Translations under genes and position numbers: made by a program
NCBI GenBank assembly: GCA_004151065.3
Contig: NWUY0300004523.1
Coordinates: 11,816-23,806 of the forward strand
DNA: 11,991 bases
Origin: Larix sibirica
Lineage: Eukaryota > Streptophyta > Pinopsida > Pinales > Pinaceae
Direction of reading: 5' to 3'
Notes under the pieces: model-generated
The model's input: only the letters and a program-made list of their open reading frames with translations
Told to the model about the DNA's origin: nothing
Databases searched by the model: none
In this document: positions 1 through 7,639 of the stretch, one piece after another
How positions within the stretch are numbered: the stretch's first letter is position 1
How the letters are laid out: every line of letters starts with the position of its first letter

Positions 1-605
1 GGGAGTAGTGATCTCTGGATAAAATTAACAATCCGGTGAAGCCCCACTAATTCTAGGTTGATCTCTTGTATGCAAAACATGTCATCTAACCGATTGTGGA
101 GAGGAGTCTAGAGGGCCTCGATGCGAGAGTTGAAGTCACCTAGGAGAATCACCTCCCCAACTACCACGTACTGTGTGATACCAACATATAAATCGATAAA
201 GGGCTCCTCATTAGGCCCATTATGAATGGCATACGATGAAGATGTTGGAGGAAAATAACAGATTACAATGTAGATGTCCCTTAGGAGAGGGGAAACACCA
301 CGAATCCGAACCCACAAAAACCTAGCAAACTCATCCATGGCCACGAAAGAGACCCTGCTCTGAAGGGATTCTCTAATGAAGCAAGCAACTCCACCTGAGC
401 CTCTGACACCCCTCGAACTACTTGTCTCTTGTCTGCATGTCAAAAACTGATGATATCCTGTAATGTTCGGGAGAGGCCAAACAAGGCTCTCGTGCATCTC
501 GATAATGAATAGGATGTCCAATGAACCAAGAGCATCATACAATAGACCCGAGGATGACCAGAAAGACCCATTGTCGTTCCAACAGCTGATGGATATGTGT
601 GCACC
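1..605 (-). pseudogene. LINE ORF2, N-terminal endonuclease domain, partial
   Basis: This is the apurinic/apyrimidinic-type endonuclease that nicks target DNA for target-primed reverse transcription. Motifs in order are WNDNG (minus strand, about 580), the acidic site IIEMHES where LINEs usually have QETH, a HESLVWPLP-like stretch, GSGGVACFIRES, then VICYFPP and the hallmark GDFNSR (about 127). The catalytic E and the D and N of GDFN are present. A TAG at 606-608 separates it from ORF1, and a second TAG at 108-110 interrupts it just after GDFNSRIEAL. Beyond that the same frame stays endonuclease-like (QEINLELVGLHRI) to the window edge. No ATG is seen at the head. The copy is inactive. Confidence 0.85.
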
Positions 606-629
606 CTATCGTCTCTCACAACGAGCCCA

Positions 630-1553
630 TCATTTGGAATCCCTTGCTTGAGGTACCCATCCAAGTGGAAAAGAGTCTCGGATGACTGCTCTGAGGTACC
701 TAATGACTGTCGATTTCCTCTCCTTGGAGCGTTTGAGCTCCACAACCTGTGATCTGGTGAGATCTTCGTCGATGAAGATCTTATTGGGAAGTGAGAACAA
801 CTTTCGCTTGGTTCTAAGAACACGAATTCGATCAGCTGTAGACCTAAATGGAAGGAAGAGAGTGGAATCGAACACAATCCATGCTCGATCCAAAGTCACA
901 TCCTGGAGATCGAGAGTATCCGTAAGGAATGAAGTTCCAATCACCATGGGGTCTGCCGAAGGAAGAGGTAGAGGGAGCCCTCTCACTATGAGATTCACTT
1001 TCGGTGCCCGTCTGGTCTATTCCTCCATGAACTTAACTTGAAATTTCTCCCTATCTCTAACGACCTGTGCCCATGAATTGATGTGTGTTTTTGTTTCATG
1101 TTTAGAGGCATCCTGCTGAGACCTTATCTCCTCATGCTTGTTTTTAAGATCAATAATCGCTACATGGAGGGAGTTGTAAAGGGGGTGGTGTAGGGCCTCT
1201 TGCTCCTTGTTGTCATTTAACTGTTGCTTCAATTATAGGTTATCCTCTTCAATTTTGTGACCCTCTTTATGAGGTCCCCAACCTCTGTCCGTAATGCCAA
1301 GTTTGACGATACCAAGTGCTCTAGTCTCATGATCAGATCTTGAATGATCATGTTGTTGTCCCCCTCTCCAAAATCATGTGTATCTTCTTTTAGACCGACT
1401 GCAGATGAATCTGCACCAATTAGTAGGGATGAAAGGTCGAATACTTTGAATAGGGGCCATAATAATTGGCTGGAGTGATGAGTCACCTGAAGGTAATGGG
1501 TCATTCACGGCACTCTTGTGCATCCATGCACTCAAACTGCTCGCGAAATCCAT
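630..1553 (-). pseudogene. LINE ORF1, coiled coil plus L1-ORF1p-like RNA-binding region, broken
   Basis: In L1 elements ORF1p is the trimeric RNA chaperone that packages the element's RNA. The best start is the ATG at 1553 (MDFASSLSAW); earlier open codons have no ATG. About 308 codons run to the TGA at 630-632, near the usual L1 ORF1p length. About residues 65-130 are recovered only by moving to another frame (roughly 1440-1229), where the leucine pattern MRLEHLVSSNLALRTEV suggests a coiled coil. The original frame resumes at about 1232, and an in-frame TAG lies at 1017-1019. The following segment (998-630) begins NLIVRGLPLP and includes RIRVLRTKRKLF and IFIDEDLT, resembling the RRM and C-terminal domain of L1 ORF1p. 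No CCHC zinc knuckle, which many plant LINE ORF1 proteins carry, is visible. The family assignment is by pattern only. Confidence 0.65.
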
Positions 1554-1721
1554 GCTAATTTCTGCCAGCGAAATCCCTGCATAACTGTGGCCACGCAAGC
1601 CATGGTGAGTGTGGATTTTACACACCCCCACTAACAAAATCTCTGACAGCGATTCAAACTCTGTCTTCACTTTATTCTGGTGGTTGATCTTCACTTTTCG
1701 ATAGTTTTAATTCTTTAATCG

Positions 1722-2192
1722 ATGGCGTGGCTCCGCGACAACAACAATGGTCGCGATTCTTCACTTCGATTTGTTTCTTCTTCACCGGCGCGAGTATTCT
1801 TTACGGCTTGTGTCGTGCTCTTGCTAATTTTGGCGGCTTTAATTACGGCTAGATTTGTCTCTTCTTCACGAGAAGCACCCGTGTTCAGATCCATCAAGGT
1901 GCACCTGAGGTGGACCGAGAATTCGTTCACTCTTTCGTCAACTCAACAGTTGTGGGTCGAGGACAGTCAGGTCAAACCCTACAAGGAGCCGACGGGAGGG
2001 TTGCGGAGCTGTCGGGACAAAGAGAGAGTCGACAGCTTTAATTATGGCTTGATTTGTCTCTTCTTCATCGGAGAGAGAAGCACCCATGTTCAGATCCGCC
2101 AAGGTACACCTACAATGGACGGAGAATCCGTTCACTCTTTCATCAACTCAACAGTCATGGGTCAAGGACAATCGCAGAGAAAAACCCGCTGA
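1722..2192 (+). CDS. Hypothetical 156-codon ORF with an N-terminal membrane segment
   Basis: I do not recognise this protein. It starts MAWLRDNNNGRDSS, then has a hydrophobic stretch at residues 26-43 (VFFTACVVLLLILAAL) that would suit a signal anchor with a short polar N-terminus. The RFVSSS motif occurs at residues 16-21 and 44-49, on either side of that segment. The rest is polar with no known domain. The ORF spans both copies of a roughly 140-bp tandem duplication (1836-1970 and 2035-2177), and the second copy is read in a different frame from the first, so the C-terminal half is unlikely to be a real protein. The first 50 codons look the most gene-like. It could be a captured first exon or chance. 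Confidence 0.25.
   Translation: MAWLRDNNNGRDSSLRFVSSSPARVFFTACVVLLLILAALITARFVSSSREAPVFRSIKVHLRWTENSFTLSSTQQLWVEDSQVKPYKEPTGGLRSCRDKERVDSFNYGLICLFFIGERSTHVQIRQGTPTMDGESVHSFINSTVMGQGQSQRKTR
1836..2177. repeat. Diverged tandem duplication, about 140-bp units 199-205 bp apart
   Basis: Copy 1 covers about 1836-1970 and copy 2 about 2035-2177. Both run GCTTTAATTA, GATTTGTCTCTTCTTCA, AGAAGCACCC, GTTCAGATCC, TTCACTCTTT, CAACTCAACAGT and GGACA in the same order, with scattered substitutions and a few added bases in copy 2. A shorter third match to the head of the unit (GATTTGTTTCTTCTTCACCG) lies at 1769-1788. The two main copies are separated by a GC-rich, non-repeated stretch at 1971-2034. Confidence 0.85.
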
Positions 2193-2386
2193 TGAAGAAG
2201 ATTCCTAAGAGATGGATCCCTTCCATGACAGATCTACTTCCTTTCTTCTGGTTCCTCTTGTCCTCGGATCTTCTCCTATGATACACCCCATCATCAGCAC
2301 AAGTATTTGAGCTCGAGGCCGAGGGTTCTTCATGCCTCGGAGCAGATTTCACTTTCTACCATTCTACCTTATTGCACTTTACTTTC

Positions 2387-2521
2387 TGCATCTCGCCTTT
2401 TATAGGAGACCTTTTGGTACTCCTACATTGTATTGACATCATTGTANTCTTTCTTCATGCATTGTACCTTTTTATAGGAGACCGTTTGGTTCTCCCCTTT
2501 GTACGGACATCATTGTAATCA
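2387..2521. repeat. Tandem duplication, about 64-bp units 71-72 bp apart
   Basis: Copies at 2387-2450 and 2458-2521 share TGCAT, CCTTT, TATAGGAGACC, TTTGGT, CTCC and GACATCATTGTA in order. Inside each unit GGAGACC faces GGTNCTCC across a short spacer, so each can fold into a small bulged hairpin. The ambiguous base at 2447 aligns with A at 2518 or 2519 in copy 2. Confidence 0.85.
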
Positions 2522-2563
2522 GCAGTCCCTTTGACCTACTTTTGTGGTCATTAGTTGGACATT

Positions 2564-2585
2564 AATAAAATTATCTTATCTTATC
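2564..2585 (+). other. AATAAA followed by (TTATC)3, candidate retroelement or transcript 3' end
   Basis: AATAAA at 2564-2569 is followed at once by three TTATC units (2571-2585). A poly(A) signal next to a short simple-repeat tail is typical of the 3' end of some non-LTR elements on the plus strand. No matching plus-strand reverse transcriptase is visible upstream. Confidence 0.35.
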
Positions 2586-3031
2586 TACATAATACTCCTA
2601 TGTATGTTGTCTAAGTCAAAGTCAAAAGAGTCAAAGTACTCTAAGGGAAATGAAATTAAATGATGAATGTGAGCTATGCCCCCTTACAAAAGCCATGATC
2701 CTTATTTCCCAATTTATCAAAGCTAAATCCATAGAAGGGGACTAATATTTTCAAGATAAAATACAAAAAAGGGAAAAAGAAAAATAAATAAAAAGGAGCA
2801 TAAAACATGGTGCAAGGAAAAGGTAACTCAAGAAGAAAATAATTCCCTTCCAAGGCACACATGGAAGAAAAATCATTAACCCCTATCTCTTGAAAGCTAA
2901 GGAGCAAACTTAAATCTCATACACCCTCTCATGATAGTTAATTCATGAACTCCTTTTCCCTGACTTTACAGTTAATTCACCTTTCCTGGGCATAAGTCCT
3001 TGCTTTATGTTAGCTTCCTTCATCTATTGTA

Positions 3032-3039
3032 TATATAAA
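3032..3039 (+). promoter_or_regulatory. Candidate TATA box with upstream GTCAAA cluster
   Basis: TATATAAA at 3032-3039 is followed about 30 bases on by an AT-rich, then pyrimidine-rich leader (CATTTTACTCTATTC). Upstream at 2615-2636 there are three GTCAAA units, the reverse of the plant W-box core TTGAC. This could be the promoter of an old LTR or of a non-coding transcript. No ORF follows that I would trust. Confidence 0.35.
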
Positions 3040-3138
3040 GGGAGGAGAGATCTTTTGTTATAACTTATAACACACCCTCATTTTACTCTATTCTATCTTT
3101 GTGATTGTCTTGGAGAAGTCTTACAAGGAGCAAGACAC

Positions 3139-3806
3139 TAGGGTTTATGATGTAAACCCTAAGAGGACCTGAAGATGAGAGAGAGACATCTTTGATGTTC
3201 TTGGAGAATTCGCCCTTGTGAGAAGCTAGGGCTTGCTTTTGTTATACGCTAGGGCTTGTTCTATGCAAGTAAACCCTAGAGAAGAACATGAGGCTAGATG
3301 AAGTGATGATTTTGTCTTGTTGAGATAATGCCTTGGATGAAATCGCAACCTTGCTAATGTGTAATACATGGAGGCTAGGGCAAGATCATGGAGAGCCTGG
3401 CTTGACAAGTCGGGCTTGGTGTGATACCTTGCTTGGAAGAAGACTTGTTTATTGTACCCTTGATGTTCCATAGGGGTCTTGGTGCTTGTGTTGGCACAGG
3501 AGTTGAAGACCTAGGGTTTGAGGACTCAAACCCTAAGATGGACATGTACACTTGGAGGCTAGCACTAGAGTTGTCTTGCCATATACTTGTGCAATGCAAC
3601 ATGACTAGGATCTATAATCCTTCAGGTAGACAAGATTGCTAGTGTGGAGAGTTTGTGTGATAAAAGCTTTGCGAAAGGCCAATGAGGACTTGCCAGTGTG
3701 TATGCCAGCTTGCTGAGGATCTTTGGAGTGAATAGCTTTGGTTGGGAGTGATTCCCAGCAAGGACGAGTTGGTGGCGAGAGTTTTCTTAAGTTTCCCTAG
3801 CTAGGG
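3139..3806. repeat. Cluster of inverted AGGGTTT/AAACCCT (telobox-like) pairs
   Basis: TAGGGTTTA at 3139-3147 pairs with TAAACCCTA at 3153-3161 (9-bp arms, 5-base loop). TAGGGTTTGAG at 3512-3522 pairs with CTCAAACCCTA at 3525-3535 (11-bp arms, 2-base gap). An imperfect pair CTAGGGCTTG...CAAGTAAACCCTAG lies at 3249-3279, and CCCTAGCTAGGG at 3795-3806 is a perfect 12-bp palindrome followed by TTTG. AAACCCTA matches the plant telomere unit and the telobox promoter element. The stretch 3060-3860 otherwise shows no gene. Confidence 0.8.
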
Positions 3807-3859
3807 TTTGGAGAGATTGACTTGTACCAGCTTGGTGATAAAGTTGTGGAATGTACTTG

Positions 3860-5420
3860 TATTTCCATCTTTTATATATATATTAAGTTTTCCAACTGTC
3901 AGAATTTTGTGTAATTGCAGATTTTATTTTTCAGCTTTTGTTATCTTCATGATTGAGTAGATTCTAGCCCTAATTATGCATGCTGATTTGACATAACATA
4001 GAGCTAAATTGATTAAGTGATTTAACACATATCTGGAAAATAAGAAGACAGATTTACAGTTGTTATAAGATATTTCAGATCAGTTATATGCTTGGAAAGT
4101 GTGCCTTAAGGGATATAGCTTTGTGGTATTGAAGAACAATTGAATCGTATTTATTTTCTTGGGCTGCCTTGTGAATTTGGGTTGAAGAAAAGTGAAATAT
4201 CACTGCAGTAAATTCATATTTCAGATTCATCTCCAACACTGAAAGTTTACAGGAAATAGATCTGGGAAACCTCAAAGTTGAGGTGAAATTCTGAAATTTG
4301 CATTAATTGCCCAACTGTCGAAATTTCTACATTATGTTGATCCTAGAGCTAGGCAAGGTGAGAAATGATAAGCAAAGACCCATAATGGACTGTCATTTTC
4401 CACACTTCCAATTATATGAGTTTCAACGTGACATAGCAAACAATTCTTATGGTGCGATTTTTTCTTGCATTTTAATTTTGTGGAATCATTAGCCCACAAA
4501 CAACAATCCTTTTCCACATTTTAATTTTGCAGGTTTCATCATCCACTAACAATCAAATCTTTTTTTTAACATTTCAATTTCTTGGACTGAAAAGATTGTT
4601 AAAGACCTTTTAATATTCGTTTGAAAAGTTGACTCCAAAGCTATGTGTGCTAAGAAGTGACAAGCAAGCAACTTGAGAGAGATGGAATTGGCCTCTATCA
4701 TTAAATGACAAAATGAAACCCACGGAATTAGAGCTGACAGAACTCTATTTTCAAACTTTTGTTATCACTCTAGTACTGTAATTTCCTAGATTTGTATATA
4801 TGGTATATTAGTACATAGTCTCTGGCCAAACAGGAAGAGTTGTGTAATGGAAAGATATGTAAATAGGAAGGCCTATTTTGTAGAGAACAATGTAAATTAT
4901 AATCCGTGATTCTGTCTTTTGTTTCCAAAGAGAAATACAATGTAAATTTTCTACACTTGCTCCTGATAGTTCTTCATGAAATGCAGGGATGGGGATCTAC
5001 TTCAAAGTACAACATAGCAACGAATAATTTCAAAATATCTATCCCTTCCGCTGCCTATAGAAATGGTTTTGTTTAATTGGACTTCCTTAATGACAAAAAC
5101 TGTGATTCTCCCTGTTAAGACTGATAATGAAAAAGTAAAAAAGGACATATTAACGATAGGTATCAAAAAGCTTCTCTAGGGCATCTATTTGTTCCAATAA
5201 CTTTGTATTCCTTTAATTAGTTGATACAAATTCTACATTCAAGACTGATCAACCTGGTTTAAAACCTAACTTTAATTGATCTGATTTCGATAAGAGACAG
5301 AGCTTCCAGGAATAGAAAATAAGGTTCCCCACGTATCATGTTTTAGGAATGTTTATGCTACAAAAAAATCAAATTATATAATTCATCGGAGGGGATATAA
5401 GTAGAGTGACTTCCAGATAC
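3860..5420. other. AT-rich stretch without a recognisable gene, likely DUF707 intron sequence
   Basis: Short ORFs on both strands here have no recognisable motifs. Apart from the 50-bp repeat at 4468-4585, I see only AT-rich sequence. TCCAACTGTCAGAATTTT (about 3889) and CCCAACTGTCGAAATTTC (about 4310) form one loose direct repeat. From 5420 downward the minus strand starts with a splice donor, so the stretch is probably intron 2 of the DUF707 gene. Confidence 0.5.
4468..4585. repeat. Degenerate tandem repeat, about 50-bp period, three copies
   Basis: CATTTTAATTTTG occurs at 4468-4480 and 4517-4529, with the weaker CATTTCAATTT at 4570-4580. Between the cores the spacers resemble each other (TTTTTCTTG, CCTTTTCCA, TTTTTTTAA before the core; CAACAATCC and AACAATCAAATC after it). 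Confidence 0.6.
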
Positions 5421-5813
5421 CTGAGAGTTGTTTCCAGTTCTAGAAGCAGTTGGAGAGCCAGTGGCATTTGATATTTGCCGGGATGTATGACCAGAGTTCA
5501 TCAGAACCTGTTCAGCTATTCCTGAATTGTTGTCCTCGGAAGATTGAAGATTAATGGGATTAGCCATCAGCCTGGGCGGAAAAGTAAACTGCCAACCAAA
5601 AGCACTCATATTCAAAAATTATCACAACTGAATGAAAACAACAACGCAACTTAAAATGGAGTTATCAAATTCTTAATAGTTTGAATTGGAAGAGAAGGAC
5701 CAATGCACAATAGGTACCTTAGGAAGAGAATCCCGCGGAAAAGAAGCACCGACAAAGAACCCTATGACAATTCCACAAACTGCTGTCATAATTACCCTCA
5801 TTGATTCATTCAT
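5421..5813 (-). CDS. DUF707-family membrane protein, coding exons 1 and 2 (partial gene)
   Basis: Plant DUF707 proteins (often carrying the misleading label 'lysine ketoglutarate reductase trans-splicing related') are membrane-anchored proteins of unknown biochemical role. Exon 1 is 5813-5718 (32 codons), starts MNESMRVIMTAV and holds a hydrophobic anchor at residues 6-24 followed by SFPRDSLPK. It ends AAG|GTACCT. A 129-base intron (5717-5589) ends TTGGCAG. Exon 2 is 5588-5421 (56 codons), begins FTFPPRLMANPINL, has EDNNSG and EQVLMN as in family N-termini, then a serine/threonine/asparagine-rich linker, and ends CAG|GTATCT. Both exons are phase 0 and join cleanly. The conserved core of the family is absent from the rest of the window, so the gene either has a second intron longer than 5.4 kb or is a broken 5' remnant. 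The family call is from memory of the N-terminal pattern. Confidence 0.7.
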
Positions 5814-5826
5814 TCTCAAACCTCCG
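5814..5826 (-). other. 5'UTR end and candidate 3' splice site just upstream of the DUF707 start
   Basis: Reading the minus strand, a pyrimidine-rich tract (TTCTTATTTTGTGTTC, then TTTTTCTCGGG) leads to TCTGCAG at 5833-5827, and 13 bases later comes the ATG at 5813. This looks like the acceptor of a 5'UTR intron, which would put the transcription start well upstream. The matching donor was not identified with confidence. Confidence 0.45.
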
Positions 5827-6890
5827 CTGCAGATCCCGAGAAAAAGAACACAAAATAAGAACCTAATACACAAGACAATTACCCCCCACAGACATCTGCG
5901 GGTAAATACATATGTGAAGGAAAAATTTGGAGAAAAACACAAGCATTCTGTTATGAATCACTTGTTTAGGTAAACGGTACCTAGGCCAGGGACAAAACCA
6001 ACGAGTAATAAACAAAGAATTGCTCAAAACAGTAAGTGCATAAATTGCGCATACTTTTTTTTAGGCTAACCTTAATTCAGTGCGTTAAAAGATGATATAT
6101 ACAGGTCTAGTTCCTGGCAGATGTACAATTTACATATATACAACTCATCCCTTCATAACATATTCATAATTTAAGTTTTTCCCTGCAAACCTGCGCTTGG
6201 CGGCAGCCGTTAGCAACATCATTGCTCCAGATACTCCTTATCGAGCTACAAGCTGCGAACCCACTTTCCTTTTTTCTTTACCGAACCCAATCTTGTTTGT
6301 GTAGAGAACACCCCTTACACTCCTAAATGTCTCTGAGATTTAAACATTCTAGAGAAAAGGGAAATAAATAGTACATAAAGCTGAATGTATTACTGCAACG
6401 AATTCACGAGTATGAATTCCCAGTCAGACAAGTACACAAATGGTTGCGGTTTCGAGTCCGCCTCAGCTAATTATTGTTTTGAATTTTGAACTGCTTTACA
6501 ACTGGGAAATTGGGAATAATCGAACGAGTCGACTGAAGATGCTTTGCTGTCAGGACTGAAGGAGCAGCAGCTTTATCAGCGGTACTGCGGACTGACTAAG
6601 AATTTCAAGAAAAGAAAAATCAGTAAACATTTCCCATTCGGCCTCAGCTTTCTTAAATTATAGATCTGACTGGCCTTTTAAGACGTCAGAGGATCGAGAC
6701 CCTCCCAAGGAAATATAAATCTCTTGATCCACAGTAATTAGTTGAGGGCGGTACGATGATTTCAGATGGGAGATGAAGATCGTGGGCGAATCCGTTGAGT
6801 TTACGGGTGGGAAATGCAAATGACGAGAGCTGAAGAAGAATGATTAATGATGGGTTGAATCCCAACAACCAACTTCTCGCTATTCAAACA
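5827..6890 (-). other. Probable 5'UTR and 5' intron region of the DUF707 gene
   Basis: I see no gene of its own here. On the minus strand, about 6860-6740 is C/T-rich and leader-like (CATTCTTCTTCAGCTCTCG), as expected of a plant 5'UTR. Several GTAA-type donors are possible (for example at 6282-6287) but none stands out. A 60-codon minus-strand ORF at 6868-6686 looks like part of this leader and has no known domain. Confidence 0.35.
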
Positions 6891-6900
6891 AAATTAGAGA

Positions 6901-7030
6901 CGTGCCGTGCCGTGCCCTGCCGTGGCGTTTGGGAATTCTGGGAAAGTCCACTCTGGCAATCATGAGATTTCCCACCGTGCGCCCTTTCTGTCCCTATAAA
7001 AACGCAGAGATAAGTTTCATGGGAGGCCAT
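6901..7030 (+). promoter_or_regulatory. GC-richer candidate promoter with TATAAAAA on the plus strand
   Basis: A short GC-rich patch begins with repeated CGTGC units (6901-6924). TATAAAAA lies at 6995-7002, preceded by pyrimidine-rich CCTTTCTGTCCC. The box points to the right, away from DUF707, so this may be a shared divergent promoter or the start of a separate plus-strand transcript. To the right only a 70-codon ORF without motifs follows. Confidence 0.35.
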
Positions 7031-7450
7031 GAGACTCCATCACATGCCACTGCCTCGATAAAAGTATGGCTTGTTATTAGAATTCGTTACAGTTTGAGCT
7101 TGCGAAGTGTGTGATGTATATATAATAATTTGTGTTTCGTTTAAACATGTACACTGAAGTTTGAACCCCGCAATCAAGTCAACTTATTGGACGGGATGTT
7201 TTAAAATTCGTAAAAACCGGCTTCTCCGGGGTTTTGATTTTTTTGGCAGGTCGGTTTGTTTGTCGATGGGTTTTTCGTTTAATGGGTGGATGAATTAGTT
7301 GGACTAAGTGGTTATGTTTATTTTATTGTAATAAATTTTAAAAAATAAATTTAACTTTAATTAAATTTAATAATAATTTAATTTTAAGGTTGTGGTTTAG
7401 TGTTAAAAGTACGCTAGTCTCGACATTAGACAATTTTGATATATAGTCCA
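7031..7450. other. AT-rich spacer, no gene seen
   Basis: After 7110 the sequence becomes strongly AT-rich (TTTAATTAAATTTAATAATA near 7355). I see no ORF with motifs, no RNA gene and no clear repeat family. Confidence 0.5.
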
Positions 7451-7460
7451 CAATTTTGNT

Positions 7461-7501
7461 CTCTCTCTCTCTCTCTCTCTGTATATATATATATATATAT
7501 A
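7461..7501. repeat. Compound microsatellite (CT)10 then (TA)n
   Basis: Ten CT units at 7461-7480 are followed by G and about ten TA units at 7482-7501. The N at 7459 sits directly before the tract. Confidence 0.97.
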
Positions 7502-7639
7502 TTTTATTTTTTTTCTTTCAAAATACTTCAAATTTTTTGTGGCATTTTTTCATTTTGGGTTTCGTATCATGATTTATCCTGATGTCGACAATAAATCATT
7601 AATGTTTTCAACCACGGGCCAAACTATTGTATGTCCGAT

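Larger units (their letters stand above)
1..1553 (-). mobile_element. Degenerate LINE (non-LTR retrotransposon), 5' part, cut by the window edge
   Basis: Reading the minus strand from about 1553 down to 1 gives an ORF1-like protein with a coiled coil and a basic RNA-binding region, then about 50 bases further on an apurinic endonuclease-like domain. This order (ORF1, short spacer, ORF2 starting with the endonuclease) is that of L1-type LINEs. ORF1 and the endonuclease share a reading frame, broken by a few stops and at least one two-way frame excursion. The reverse transcriptase should lie beyond base 1. The 5' end of the element is not defined: the open frame continues to about 1694 without an ATG, and no target-site duplication could be assigned. 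The element is dead by stops and frameshifts. Confidence 0.8.

Noticed and set aside
440-877. Open frame on the minus strand overlapping the LINE
   Set aside because: It is a shadow of ORF1 and the endonuclease in another frame, without motifs of its own.
1722-1930. Minus-strand ORFs opposite the 1722-2192 block
   Set aside because: They mirror the tandem duplication and lack domains. A continuation of LINE ORF1 into them is not supported because stops lie between.
3226-3642. Short overlapping ORFs among the telobox pairs
   Set aside because: They overlap on both strands, lack motifs and are broken by inverted repeats.
3139-3806. Interstitial telomere array
   Set aside because: The AAACCCTA units are single and facing each other, not in tandem.
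5345-5365. Candidate splice acceptor after a T-run (TTTTTTTGTAG, minus strand) for DUF707 exon 3
   Set aside because: In phase 0 the following sequence stops after four codons and does not resemble the DUF707 core.
6440-6475. tRNA T-arm-like sequence (GCGGTTTCGAGTCCGC)
   Set aside because: The B-box-like loop is present but no A box, anticodon arm or acceptor stem can be fitted upstream, so it is neither a tRNA nor a provable SINE.
6688-6708. Second B-box-like stretch (GGATCGAGACCC)
   Set aside because: It has a short matching stem only, with no tRNA body around it.
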